64,000 bases of DNA from Streptomyces sp. NBC_00286 (GCF_036173125.1 NZ_CP108054.1:5084001-5148000); one strand, 5' to 3'; positions 1-8,249 are shown, numbered from the stretch's first letter. The notes: generated from the letters alone by a model not told the origin. Program-made: numbers and translations.

Positions 1-469
1 CCCCGCCGCGTACGACCGTGGGGTGCCAGGGATCGAGGGTGCCGGTCGTGACGACACCGGTCGCCCCGAAGCCGGCGGCGAGACGGATCACGGCTCCGGC
101 GTTGCCCAGGTTGCGCGGATTGTCGAGCACCACGACGGGGGCGGGGCGCGGCGTGCGGGCCAGCGTCTCCAGGTTGGCCGCACGGGAGGGACGTACCGCC
201 AAAGCGGCCACCGCGGTGGGGTGCGGCCGGGGGACGAAGGCTTTGAAGACCTCCTCCGGGACCTGAACCAGGAGCCGGTCGAGCGTGTCCCGTACGTCCG
301 GGGCCAGTTCCTCGGCCAGCGCGAGGGCCGCCCGCCGGTCGGCGGTGACGGCCACCGGGACCTCAGCGTGGAAGCGTACGGCGTGCTTGAGGGCGTGGAA
401 GCCGTCGAGCAGTACGGAGGTGCCGGCGAGCCGGTGCCAGGCGCGTACGGGGTCGTCGGGGGCCGTCAT
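1..469 (-). CDS. TrmH/SpoU-family RNA 2'-O-methyltransferase (partial)
   Basis: The gene runs off the window at base 1, so only the N-terminal 156 residues are visible. The sequence LDNPRNLGNAGAVIRLAAGF from about residue 115 is the entry motif of the SpoU/TrmH fold, a knotted SAM-dependent methyltransferase that modifies a ribose in tRNA or rRNA. Residues before it form the short N-terminal extension usual for the family. The ATG overlaps the stop of the upstream HTTM gene (ATGA), so it is the last visible gene of a leftward operon. The RNA target cannot be inferred, and the SAM-binding C-terminus is outside the window. Confidence 0.85.
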   Translation of the reverse strand, partial: MTAPDDPVRAWHRLAGTSVLLDGFHALKHAVRFHAEVPVAVTADRRAALALAEELAPDVRDTLDRLLVQVPEEVFKAFVPRPHPTAVAALAVRPSRAANLETLARTPRPAPVVVLDNPRNLGNAGAVIRLAAGFGATGVVTTGTLDPWHPTVVRGG

Positions 470-1737
470 GCGGTGAAGCCTACGTGCGCCTGCTCGGCCT
501 CCTCCGGGGTGCGCTGATCACCCTTGCGGGGCCCCGGGATCGTAGGGCGGCGGCCGCGGGAAAACAGCCGCACGCGCGCGCGTGCCGCCCATCCGCCGAG
601 GCGGCGCAGGAAGGACGTCGGCAGGAAGACCGCGTCCGCCGCGATCATGGCGAGCGAGAAGAACGGCAGGCCGAGGACCACGGCGATCACGGCATGCTCG
701 GTGATCATGGCTGCCAGCAGGACGTTCTTCACCCTCCGGTTGAACAGCGTGAAGGGGAAGGCGACCTGCACCGCGACCGTCCCGTATGTCACCAGCATCA
801 CCAGGGTGCCGTTCGCGGTCAGCAGGTCGGAGAGGGCGGGCCAGGGCGAGAAGTAGTCGAGGTGGAGCGGGTAGTAGACGGCGGTGCCGTCCTGCCAGCG
901 CGAGCCCTGGATCTTGTACCAGCCGGCGGTCGCGTAGATCAGGCACGCCTCCGCCATGATCATGAACAGGGCGGCGTTGTGGCTGAGGTTGGCGAGGACA
1001 TCCAGGAAGATCCGCGGCTCGGCGCTCCGCGCCCGGCGTGCCACCACCCACCACAGGCCCTGCGCCACCCACAGCCCCCAGAAGAACGTCAGCCAGCCGC
1101 CCAGGAAGCCGCCGTCGATCTTCCCCGCGAGCGTGGCCGCGGCCAGCAGGAATCCGAGCACACCCCACAGGGCGGGACCCACCCTGTCCGGCCCAGAACG
1201 CTCTCCACGCGCGCGTGCCTCACGCCCGCGACGTTCGCGCCGCTCGTCCAGGGACCACACCTGGCCGCAGCGCGTGAACACCAAGTAGATCGCCATCAGG
1301 TGGATGACGTTGTCGCCGCCGTCACCCATGAAGACGCTGCGGTTCTGCAGCGAGAGAACGCCGATCATGAAGAGCACGGACATGGCGCGGGTTCGCCAGC
1401 CCAGCATCAGCAGGGCGCTCGACAGCACGGCCAGTGCGTAGACGATCTCGAACCAGATCTGGCTGTCGGACCACATGAGGGCCGTGAAGGCGTGGTTGTC
1501 CGCTATGAGCTGCTGGGCGAGGTCCCAGCTCCAGGGGCCGTCGGGCCCGTACATGTCCCGGCGGTGCGGGAATTCCCGCAGCAGGAACAGCAGCCAGGTG
1601 GCGGCGAAGCCGATGCGTATGACGGCGCTCTGATACGGGCCGAGCGCCGAACCGGTGATCCGGGAGATGCCGCGTGCGAGCTTCCGGTCGAGGTGGGACT
1701 TGTGCTCGAGGGTGCCGGTGCGGTCGTCGCTGCTCAC
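466..1737 (-). CDS. HTTM (vitamin K-dependent gamma-carboxylase-like) membrane protein
   Basis: A 423-aa integral membrane protein. Several hydrophobic segments, a WSWDLAQQLI stretch after the first, and FMGDGGDNVIHL in the middle match the HTTM domain. That domain is shared by gamma-glutamyl carboxylases and by bacterial SdpB-type proteins. The C-terminal 40 residues are basic and probably cytoplasmic. The GTG at 1737 overlaps the stop of the DUF5819 gene (GTGA), so the two are translationally coupled. An open frame continues upstream to 2250 but lies on the opposite phase of the DUF5819 gene and is not used. The coupling suggests a two-protein membrane unit; no substrate is evident. Confidence 0.85.
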   Translation of the reverse strand: MSSDDRTGTLEHKSHLDRKLARGISRITGSALGPYQSAVIRIGFAATWLLFLLREFPHRRDMYGPDGPWSWDLAQQLIADNHAFTALMWSDSQIWFEIVYALAVLSSALLMLGWRTRAMSVLFMIGVLSLQNRSVFMGDGGDNVIHLMAIYLVFTRCGQVWSLDERRERRGREARARGERSGPDRVGPALWGVLGFLLAAATLAGKIDGGFLGGWLTFFWGLWVAQGLWWVVARRARSAEPRIFLDVLANLSHNAALFMIMAEACLIYATAGWYKIQGSRWQDGTAVYYPLHLDYFSPWPALSDLLTANGTLVMLVTYGTVAVQVAFPFTLFNRRVKNVLLAAMITEHAVIAVVLGLPFFSLAMIAADAVFLPTSFLRRLGGWAARARVRLFSRGRRPTIPGPRKGDQRTPEEAEQAHVGFTA

Positions 1738-2600
1738 TGGGCCCCCGCCTCTGTCCTCGTGTCGCGCGTGCCTGCCGCCCGGTCGGCCTCGGTCACCGGC
1801 CACCAAGGCAGCTCGCGGAAGACCGGCTTTTCGGACACCTTCTCCGTGCTCCATGCCGGAGGCGGCACATTGGTCGTACGGGAGCGGACCTGGACCTGCT
1901 GGACGACCGCGCCCTTGCCGCCCGCCTGCTCTCGGTCCAGGCGCAGCACGACAAGGCGGCGCAGATAGCGCTCGGAGAGGTCGCCGCGCAGGCCGTCGGG
2001 ACGGTTCTCGTTGTCGTGTGTGCCCACGTAGAAGTCCCAGGCGCGGCGCAGGGCGTTCTGCTGGGTGTGGCTGGGCAGCAGGTTGCCGTCGATGGCTGCG
2101 CCGTCCAGTGCGGAGAGGTCGTACCAGCGGGTTGTCCGGGTGCCGCCGTCCGCGGCCCGTACCTCGGCGCGGACCTGGACCGCGATGTTCTGCTGCAGCG
2201 GATTGGGGGCGAAGAGCTTCCAGTTCTGCTCGAACTCGGGATAGACCCACTCGTCGATCGCCTGCCCGTGCTGCTTCGTGACCGTGTTCGAGGGCGCGAC
2301 GTGCAGAAACATCATGCCGAGGTGCACACAGGCGGCGACCGTGACTACGGCGAGGGCCAGGGCGAAGGCGATCTGGTAGCGGAGGGAAAGGACGGCTATG
2401 CCGGTGGGGGGAGGGGGTGTGGGGTCGTACTGCGGGGGCGCGGGGTCGTTCGGCGGGGGTGCGGTGGGGGCTGCGTGATCGTCCGGCGGGGAACCGGCAG
2501 GCGCTGCGCGGTCGTTCGGTGGGTGAGAGTCGGCAGCGGCGGGCTCAGGCTCGTCCGGCTGCTCGTGCCGGGGGTTCGAGCCCTCGTCGTACGCATCCAT
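1734..2600 (-). CDS. DUF5819 family protein (SdpA-like partner of HTTM protein)
   Basis: A 288-aa protein. About 70 residues at the N-terminus are Pro/Asp/Ala-rich and disordered, one membrane anchor follows near residues 75-95, and then an extracytoplasmic domain. The stretch NWKLFAPNPLQQN in that domain is the characteristic DUF5819 motif and resembles the conserved region of Bacillus SdpA. It is the first gene of the DUF5819-HTTM-methyltransferase operon, with 4-bp overlaps downstream. About 270 bp separate it from the divergent paa operon, so the two share an upstream region. Biochemical function is unknown. Confidence 0.8.
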   Translation of the reverse strand: MDAYDEGSNPRHEQPDEPEPAAADSHPPNDRAAPAGSPPDDHAAPTAPPPNDPAPPQYDPTPPPPTGIAVLSLRYQIAFALALAVVTVAACVHLGMMFLHVAPSNTVTKQHGQAIDEWVYPEFEQNWKLFAPNPLQQNIAVQVRAEVRAADGGTRTTRWYDLSALDGAAIDGNLLPSHTQQNALRRAWDFYVGTHDNENRPDGLRGDLSERYLRRLVVLRLDREQAGGKGAVVQQVQVRSRTTNVPPPAWSTEKVSEKPVFRELPWWPVTEADRAAGTRDTRTEAGAQ

Positions 2601-2757
2601 TCCGCCCCGTTTCCCGATGTCCGCCTGATTTCTGTCGCCGGCCGGACCGCTGCCGTACCGCCCGCGGGGTGCCGCGCCGCGACGTTCGCACCGGCACGGT
2701 ACTTAAGCCCGCCCTCCCGGCACAGCCCCGGCGAACACAGCGGCCACGACCATGACG

Positions 2758-2780
2758 TTGTCCACAGCGGGTTATCCACA
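2758..2780 (+). promoter_or_regulatory. Two consensus DnaA boxes upstream of paaA
   Basis: TTGTCCACA at 2758-2766 and TTATCCACA at 2772-2780 lie in the same orientation, 14 bp start to start. Both match the 9-bp DnaA consensus exactly. They sit between the divergent DUF5819 and paaA genes, about 41 kb from oriC. Confidence 0.7.
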
Positions 2781-2825
2781 GCGGTTGACACCTTACGGCC
2801 CTCGTCCCACCATTGAATCGGACGA

Positions 2826-2839
2826 ACCGAACGATCGGT
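2826..2839. promoter_or_regulatory. PaaR-like (TetR family) operator of the paa operon
   Basis: The 14 bases match ACCGNNCGNNCGGT, the core of the PaaR site known from Corynebacterium glutamicum. The site is 31 bp upstream of the paaA ATG. A TTGACA hexamer at 2785-2790 could be a -35 element. Repression lifted by phenylacetyl-CoA would be the expected control. No paaR gene is visible in the window. Confidence 0.6.
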
Positions 2840-2870
2840 CGGTAGCTTGATCAAGGTCGAGGGGGACCAG

Positions 2871-3881
2871 ATGGCGACAGCAGCCGAGCACCGCACCGCC
2901 CGCGCACAGGCGGACGGGATGGCGGACGAGGCCGCGCGGACAGCGGCGTACGAGGCTGTCTTCGACGCCGCCGTGGCCGCCGACGAGCGCATCGAACCGC
3001 GCGACTGGATGCCCGACGCCTACCGCTCGACGCTGGTCCGGCAGATCGCGCAGCACGCACACTCCGAGATCATCGGCATGCAGCCCGAGGCCAACTGGAT
3101 CACGCGCGCACCCTCTCTGCGCCGCAAGGCGATCCTGATGGCCAAGGTCCAGGACGAGGCCGGACACGGGCTCTACCTCTACAGCGCGGCGGAAACGCTC
3201 GGCACCAGCCGTGAAGAACTGCTCGACAAGCTGCACACCGGCCGCCAGAAGTACTCATCGATCTTCAACTACCCGACGCTGACCTGGGCGGACGTAGGCG
3301 CCATCGGCTGGCTGGTGGACGGCGCGGCGATCACCAACCAGGTGCCCCTGTGCCGCTGCTCATACGGTCCGTACGCGCGCGCGATGGTCCGCATCTGCAA
3401 GGAGGAGTCCTTCCACCAGCGCCAGGGATACGAGCTTCTGCTGACCCTCAGCCGCGGCACACCGGAGCAGCACGAGATGGCACAGGACGCGGTGAACCGC
3501 TGGTGGTGGCCCTCACTGATGATGTTCGGCCCGCCCGACGACGAGTCCGCGCACTCCGCGCAGTCGATGGCCTGGAAGATCAAGCGGCACTCGAACGACG
3601 AACTGCGCCAGCGCTTCGTAGACATCTGCGTCCCCCAGGCCGAATCCCTCGGACTCACGCTCCCCGACCCGGAGTTGAAGTGGAACGAGGAGCGGGGGCA
3701 CCACGACTTCGGAGCGATCGACTGGACGGAGTTCTGGGAGGTCCTCAAGGGCAACGGTCCGTGCAACGAACAGCGGATAGACCAGCGCAGGCAAGCACAC
3801 GAAGAGGGCGCATGGGTACGGGAAGCGGCGGCGGCCTACGCCGGCAAACACGCCGCAGGCAACGGGGAGGCGCGAGCATGA
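2871..3881 (+). CDS. paaA: Phenylacetyl-CoA 1,2-epoxidase, catalytic subunit PaaA
   Basis: A 336-aa diiron oxygenase subunit that, with PaaB, PaaC and PaaE, converts phenylacetyl-CoA to its ring-1,2-epoxide, the first committed step of aerobic phenylacetate breakdown. The carboxylate-histidine motifs DEAGH (residues 95-99) and EESFH (178-182) provide iron ligands. The ATG at 2871 has GAGGGGG just upstream; a TTG 24 bp earlier in frame is less likely. The stop overlaps the paaB ATG (ATGA). It is the first gene of a five-gene operon. Confidence 0.95.
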   Translation: MATAAEHRTARAQADGMADEAARTAAYEAVFDAAVAADERIEPRDWMPDAYRSTLVRQIAQHAHSEIIGMQPEANWITRAPSLRRKAILMAKVQDEAGHGLYLYSAAETLGTSREELLDKLHTGRQKYSSIFNYPTLTWADVGAIGWLVDGAAITNQVPLCRCSYGPYARAMVRICKEESFHQRQGYELLLTLSRGTPEQHEMAQDAVNRWWWPSLMMFGPPDDESAHSAQSMAWKIKRHSNDELRQRFVDICVPQAESLGLTLPDPELKWNEERGHHDFGAIDWTEFWEVLKGNGPCNEQRIDQRRQAHEEGAWVREAAAAYAGKHAAGNGEARA

Positions 3882-4165
3882 CCACAAACGACTGGCCGCT
3901 GTGGGAGGTCTTCGTACGCTCGCGCCGCGGACTCTCGCACACCCACGCCGGCAGCCTGCACGCTCCGGACGCCGAGCTGGCGCTGCGCAACGCCCGCGAT
4001 CTGTACACCCGGCGCGGCGAAGGCGTCTCCATCTGGGTCGTCCCCTCCACCGCGATCACGGCCTCCTCCCCGGACGAGAAGGATCCCTTCTTCGAACCGG
4101 CCGCCGACAAGCCGTACCGCCACCCCACGTTCTACGACATTCCGGAAGGGGTGAAGCACCTGTGA
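3878..4165 (+). CDS. paaB: Phenylacetyl-CoA epoxidase subunit PaaB
   Basis: A 95-aa protein of the PaaB family, which bridges PaaA-PaaC heterodimers in the epoxidase and has no catalytic centre. The length is normal. It starts [20 protein letters not shown], the conserved opening of the family, and ends in the usual [10 protein letters not shown] region. It overlaps paaA by 4 bp and its TGA overlaps the paaC GTG, so the three structural subunits are probably made in fixed ratio. Confidence 0.95.
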   Translation: MTTNDWPLWEVFVRSRRGLSHTHAGSLHAPDAELALRNARDLYTRRGEGVSIWVVPSTAITASSPDEKDPFFEPAADKPYRHPTFYDIPEGVKHL

Positions 4166-4881
4166 CGGTCACCGCCGGTTCCGCGGCCGCCATCGCCCTC
4201 GGCGACGACGCCCTGGTGCTCTCGCACCGACTGGGGGAGTGGGCGGGCAAGGCGCCCGTACTCGAAGAGGAAGTGGCCCTCGCCAACATCGCCCTCGACC
4301 TGCTCGGCCAGGCACGGGTCCTCCTGTCGATGGCAGGCGACGAGGACGAGCTGGCATACCTCCGCGAGGAACGCGACTTCCGCAACCTCCAGCTGGTCGA
4401 GCAGCCGAACGGCGACTTCGCCCACACGATCGTCCGCCAGCTGTATTTCTCCACCTATCAGCGACTGCTGTACGCGGAACTGGCCTCCGGAGACGGCGAG
4501 TTCGCCCCGCTCGCGGCCAAGGCCGTCAAGGAGGTCGCCTACCACCAGGACCACGCCGAACAGTGGACGCTGCGACTGGGCGACGGCACTGCCGAGAGCC
4601 ATCAGCGGATGCGAAAGGCCTGCGAGGGGCTGTGGCGGTACACCGGTGAGATGTTCCAGCCGATCGAGGGGGTGGACGTCAACTGGAAGGAGCTGGAAAC
4701 CAGTTGGCTCGAGTCCGTCTCCGCCGTTCTGCGCCGGGCGACCCTCGACGTGCCGGAAGGCCCACGAACCGGGGCGTGGACCGCGGGTGCCGGACGCCAG
4801 GGGCTGCATACGGAACCCTTCGGTCGGATGCTCGCCGAGATGCAGCATCTGCACCGCAGCCACCCGGGGGCGTCATGGTGA
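4162..4881 (+). CDS. paaC: Phenylacetyl-CoA epoxidase structural subunit PaaC
   Basis: A 239-aa ferritin-like subunit that pairs with PaaA. The helical stretches LANIALDLLGQAR and AVKEVAYHQDHAEQW are typical. In characterised systems PaaC keeps the fold but has lost iron binding and serves as scaffold. The GTG at 4162 lies in the GTGA overlap with paaB. Longer in-phase frames upstream run through paaB and are not real. The end overlaps paaD. Confidence 0.93.
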   Translation: MTVTAGSAAAIALGDDALVLSHRLGEWAGKAPVLEEEVALANIALDLLGQARVLLSMAGDEDELAYLREERDFRNLQLVEQPNGDFAHTIVRQLYFSTYQRLLYAELASGDGEFAPLAAKAVKEVAYHQDHAEQWTLRLGDGTAESHQRMRKACEGLWRYTGEMFQPIEGVDVNWKELETSWLESVSAVLRRATLDVPEGPRTGAWTAGAGRQGLHTEPFGRMLAEMQHLHRSHPGASW

Positions 4882-5468
4882 CCAGGACGACACCCCCCGA
4901 AGGGGAGACGACGCTCCTTGAGAAGGAGCTGCACAGGCTCGCCGGTTCCGTGCCCGATCCCGAGCTGCCGGTCCTGACCTTGGAAGAGCTGGGCGTGCTC
5001 CGCGCGGTCCACGTCCGTGGGGGCGGTGCGGTCGAGGTCGAGCTGACGCCCACGTACACCGGCTGCCCGGCCATCGAGGCCATGTCGGCGGATATCGAGA
5101 GGGTGCTGTACGAACACGGGGTGCCCGAGGTGACCGTACAGACCGTGCTCTCCCCTGCCTGGACCACGGACGACATCTCGGACGAAGGACGCCGCAAGCT
5201 ACGGGAGTTCGGGATAGCACCGCCGCGTACGCAGCGGGCGAAGGGGCCGGTTCCGATATCGCTCGGCCCGACGCGGCCTGCCGCGCACACTCCGGACGGG
5301 GTGGCCGAAGCCCCACCGGATGCGGGCTCTCAGGCGGACCCCGTGCGCTGTCCGCACTGCGGCTCCGCCGACACCGAACTGCTCAGCCGCTTCTCGTCCA
5401 CCGCGTGCAAGGCGCTGCGGCGATGTCTGTCCTGCCGTGAACCGTTCGACCACTTCAAGGAGTTGTGA
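4875..5468 (+). CDS. paaD: Phenylacetyl-CoA epoxidase accessory protein PaaD
   Basis: A 197-aa protein. The N-terminal half is a MIP18/DUF59 domain (VPDPELPVLTLEELGVLR, then TPTYTGCPAIEAM), as in iron-sulfur assembly factors. The C-terminal part is a zinc ribbon with the pairs CPHC and CLSC. PaaD is needed for an active epoxidase and is thought to help cofactor maturation, probably of PaaE. The ATG at 4875 is used here; GTG at 4878 is also possible. The stop TGA shares its last A with the paaE ATG. Confidence 0.92.
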   Translation: MVTRTTPPEGETTLLEKELHRLAGSVPDPELPVLTLEELGVLRAVHVRGGGAVEVELTPTYTGCPAIEAMSADIERVLYEHGVPEVTVQTVLSPAWTTDDISDEGRRKLREFGIAPPRTQRAKGPVPISLGPTRPAAHTPDGVAEAPPDAGSQADPVRCPHCGSADTELLSRFSSTACKALRRCLSCREPFDHFKEL

Positions 5469-6541
5469 TGGCCCGCTTCCACACACTCCCGGTGGCCGCG
5501 GTCGACCAGCTGACCGACGACTCCGTCGCCCTGACCTTCGCGGTACCGCCGGAGCTGCGCGAGGAGTACCGGTACGCACCGGGCCAGCACCTGGCGCTGC
5601 GGCGCACGGTCGACGGCACAGAGATACGGCGCACGTACTCGATCTGCTCGCCGGCGCCCGACCCCGCTGCCGGGGAGGGCGACGGCCCCCGGACGCTGCG
5701 GGTAGGGGTGCGGCTCGTCGAGGGCGGGTCCTTCTCGACGTACGCCCTCAAGGAGATCGGTGTCGGCGACGAGTTGGAGGTGATGACACCAGCAGGCCGT
5801 TTCACACTCGAACCGGCGCCCGGGCTGTACGCGGCGGTGGTCGGCGGCAGTGGCATCACACCCGTGCTGTCGATCGTCACGACACTGCTGGCCCGAGAGC
5901 CCGAGGCGCGGTTCTGCCTCATACGCAGCGACCGTACGTCCGCCTCGACGATGTTCCTCGAGGAGGTCGCCGATCTGAAGGACCGCTTCCCGGAGCGGTT
6001 CCAGCTGGTGACGGTGCTCTCCCGCGAGGAGCAGCAGGCCGGTCTGCCCTCCGGTCGGCTCGACCGCGAGCGGCTCACAGGGCTGCTGCCGGCGCTGCTG
6101 CCGGTCGACGCGGTGTCGGGCTGGTTTCTGTGCGGGCCGTTCGGGCTGGTGCAGGGGGCGGAGCGGGCGTTGCGCGACCTCGGGGTCTCACGGAGCCGTA
6201 TCCACGAGGAGATCTTCCATGTGGACGACGGGGCCGCACTAGCTGCCCCCGTGCCGACTCCCGCACACAGCACGGTGACCGCACGGCTCGACGGGCGCGC
6301 GGGCACCTGGCCGGTGCGGGACGGCGAGCCGCTCCTGGAGACGGTGCTGCGCAACCGCCCCGACGCCCCGTATGCCTGCCGGGGAGGGGTGTGCGGGACC
6401 TGCCGGGCGTTCCTGGTCTCCGGCGAGGTGCGCATGGACCGCAACTTCGCGCTGGAGCCGGAGGAGACAGAAGCGGGGTATGTGCTGGCATGCCAGTCCC
6501 ATCCGGCAACGGAAAAGGTGGAGTTGGACTTCGACCGGTGA
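5468..6541 (+). CDS. paaE: Phenylacetyl-CoA epoxidase reductase PaaE
   Basis: A 357-aa electron carrier that passes electrons from NADPH through FAD and a [2Fe-2S] centre to PaaA. The FAD motif RTYS is at residues 55-58. An NAD(P)-binding ferredoxin-reductase domain follows (VVGGSGITPVLSI). The C-terminal plant-type ferredoxin domain has cysteines at about 304, 309, 312 and 342 (CRGGVCGTC plus a distal Cys). It is the last gene of the operon. A 14-bp tandem repeat covers its stop codon. Confidence 0.95.
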   Translation: MARFHTLPVAAVDQLTDDSVALTFAVPPELREEYRYAPGQHLALRRTVDGTEIRRTYSICSPAPDPAAGEGDGPRTLRVGVRLVEGGSFSTYALKEIGVGDELEVMTPAGRFTLEPAPGLYAAVVGGSGITPVLSIVTTLLAREPEARFCLIRSDRTSASTMFLEEVADLKDRFPERFQLVTVLSREEQQAGLPSGRLDRERLTGLLPALLPVDAVSGWFLCGPFGLVQGAERALRDLGVSRSRIHEEIFHVDDGAALAAPVPTPAHSTVTARLDGRAGTWPVRDGEPLLETVLRNRPDAPYACRGGVCGTCRAFLVSGEVRMDRNFALEPEETEAGYVLACQSHPATEKVELDFDR

Positions 6542-6578
6542 GCTTTGGCGGGTGAGCTGTGGTGGGTGAGCTGTGGCG
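6537..6578 (+). repeat. Three tandem copies of a 14-bp unit
   Basis: The units are GGTGAGCTTTGGCG, GGTGAGCTGTGGTG and GGTGAGCTGTGGCG, head to tail with no spacer. The first unit carries the paaE stop codon, and each copy contains TGA. The array probably arose by slippage; no function is evident. Confidence 0.8.
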
Positions 6579-6648
6579 GTGGCGAGTTTCGGGGGTGTTG
6601 AGCTCAGCCTGCCGACAGCTCCCGGGCTGCCGCACCGTTCCCTTTTCA

Positions 6649-6662
6649 TAGAACTTGTTCTA
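6649..6662. promoter_or_regulatory. KstR-like TetR operator (TAGAACTTGTTCTA)
   Basis: The arms TAGAAC and GTTCTA are a perfect inverted repeat around TT, fitting the TNNAACNNGTTNNA motif described for the mycobacterial steroid-catabolism repressor KstR. It lies 78-91 bp upstream of the acyl-CoA dehydrogenase start. No tetR-type gene is in the window. Confidence 0.55.
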
Positions 6663-6739
6663 CCTTGACGCTCCGTCAGATCCATCGACGGGCCTATCCG
6701 CTCCGTCCGATGGATCAGGTACGCGTGGGAGGACAGGCT

Positions 6740-7876
6740 GTGGACTTCAGCTTCAGCGAGGAGCAGCAGGCGGCCGTGGAAGCGGCCCGGGCGGTGTTCG
6801 CCGGAGTCGCGCCGGACGGGGTGCCCTCACCCGCACTCACCGCGGGCGCCGTCGCGGACGACTTCGACCGGACGCTGTGGGGCAAGCTCGCCGACGCCGA
6901 CCTGCTGAGCCTGCTGCTCGACGCGCGCTACGGCGGGGCGGGGCTGGACGCCATCGCGCTGTGCCTGGTGCTGCGCGAGTCGGCGAAGGTCCTCGCGCGG
7001 GTGCCGCTGCTGGAGAGCAGTGCGGCGGCGTTGGCCGTGCAGACGTACGGCGGTGAGGAGTTGAAGGCGGAGTTACTGGCGCGGGCCGGGCAGGGCGAGA
7101 CGGTGCTGACCGTCGCCGCGAACGGCCGTACCGGACACGACGGCGCCGAACTGGCCGTCACCGCACGCCGGGAAGGCGACGTGTGGGTACTGGACGGGGT
7201 GCAGACGGCGGTTCCCTGGGGCTGCAACGCGGACTTCGTCGTCGTACCCGCGCTGAGCACCGGCTCAGGCCGCGCCGTGCTCGCCCTCGTACCGCGCGGC
7301 CACGAAGGCACCGCGCTCGCCGAGCAGGTCTCCACGACAGGAGAGCGGCTCGGCGAACTCCGGCTGGACTCCGTACGCCTCACCGCTCGCAACGTCATCG
7401 ACGCCGACGGCGCCTGGGAGTCGCTACGGGATCTGCTCGCGACCGGCACGTGTGCGCTGGCGCTCGGCTTGGGCGAGCGCGTTCTCGGGATGACGAGTGA
7501 ATACACCAGCAAACGAGAGCAGTTCGGATTCCCGGTCGCCACCTTCCAGGCGGTGGCCGTGCAGGCCGCCGACCGCTATGTCGATCTACGCGCGATGGAG
7601 GCGACCCTCTGGCAGGCCGCGTGGCGGATAAGCACCGGGGCGGGCGGTGCGCTGCCCGCGTCCGGCGACATAGCCGTGGCCAAGATCTGGGCCTCCGAGG
7701 GAGTACGACGCGTCGTCCAGACCGCGCAACATCTGCACGGAGGCTTCGGCGCCGACACCGACTACCCCCTGCACCGCTACCACGCCTGGGCCAAGCACCT
7801 GGAACTCTCCCTGGGCCCGGCAGCAGCCCACGAGGAAACGCTGGGCGACCTGCTGGCGGCGCACGCACTGGCGTGA
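6740..7876 (+). CDS. Acyl-CoA dehydrogenase with an in-frame TTA codon
   Basis: A 378-aa flavoenzyme of the acyl-CoA dehydrogenase family, expected to form an alpha-beta double bond in a CoA thioester using FAD. Family features are FSFSEEQ at the start, the REQFGFPVATFQAV segment and the C-terminal QHLHGGFGADTDYPLHRY. The GTG at 6740 follows GGGAGGAC and gives the usual opening VDFSFSEE; an in-frame ATG at 6710 is possible. Codon 112 (7073-7075) is TTA, which in Streptomyces is read by the developmentally controlled bldA tRNA. It stands alone behind the KstR-like site. The substrate is unknown; steroid side chain or branched acyl-CoA are guesses. Confidence 0.88.
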   Translation: MDFSFSEEQQAAVEAARAVFAGVAPDGVPSPALTAGAVADDFDRTLWGKLADADLLSLLLDARYGGAGLDAIALCLVLRESAKVLARVPLLESSAAALAVQTYGGEELKAELLARAGQGETVLTVAANGRTGHDGAELAVTARREGDVWVLDGVQTAVPWGCNADFVVVPALSTGSGRAVLALVPRGHEGTALAEQVSTTGERLGELRLDSVRLTARNVIDADGAWESLRDLLATGTCALALGLGERVLGMTSEYTSKREQFGFPVATFQAVAVQAADRYVDLRAMEATLWQAAWRISTGAGGALPASGDIAVAKIWASEGVRRVVQTAQHLHGGFGADTDYPLHRYHAWAKHLELSLGPAAAHEETLGDLLAAHALA

Positions 7877-7901
7877 CGCCTCGCTAGAACGCGACGCCCC
7901 G

Positions 7902-8249
7902 CTAGAGGACGAAGCCCGGCTGGCCCTTGTCGTCCACGACAGGGCGCCCGGCCGCGGCCCAGACCTGCATACCGCCGTCGACGTTCACCGCGTCGATGCC
8001 CTGCTGGACGAGGTACATCGCGACCTGCGCGGAACGACTGCCCGAGCGGCAGATCACGTGGATCCTGCCGTCCTGCGGCGCCGCCTCGGTCAACTCGCCG
8101 TAGCGCGCCACGAATTCGCTGATGGGGATGTGCAGCGCCCCCGCCGCGTGACCGGCCTGCCACTCGTCGTCCTCCCGGACGTCCAGCAGAAAGTCTCCGT
8201 CCGCGAGATCTCCGACCTCGACCGTGGGCACACCAGCTCCGAATTGCAT
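7902..8249 (-). CDS. Single-domain rhodanese-like protein
   Basis: A 115-aa rhodanese domain. The active-site loop is VICRSGSRSAQVAMYL, with the catalytic cysteine at about residue 66 in the six-residue loop CRSGSR. Such single-domain proteins transfer sulfane sulfur or serve as sulfur relays. The ATG at 8249 begins MQFGAGVPTVEVGDL; a longer start at 8294 would add 15 poorly conserved residues. It lies tail to tail with the acyl-CoA dehydrogenase gene and downstream of the J-domain gene. No sulfur-metabolism partner is nearby. Confidence 0.9.
   Translation of the reverse strand: MQFGAGVPTVEVGDLADGDFLLDVREDDEWQAGHAAGALHIPISEFVARYGELTEAAPQDGRIHVICRSGSRSAQVAMYLVQQGIDAVNVDGGMQVWAAAGRPVVDDKGQPGFVL

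Noticed and set aside
1738..2250. N-terminal extension of the HTTM protein
   Set aside because: It is antisense-phase sequence of the DUF5819 gene, and the coupled GTG at 1737 is a better start.
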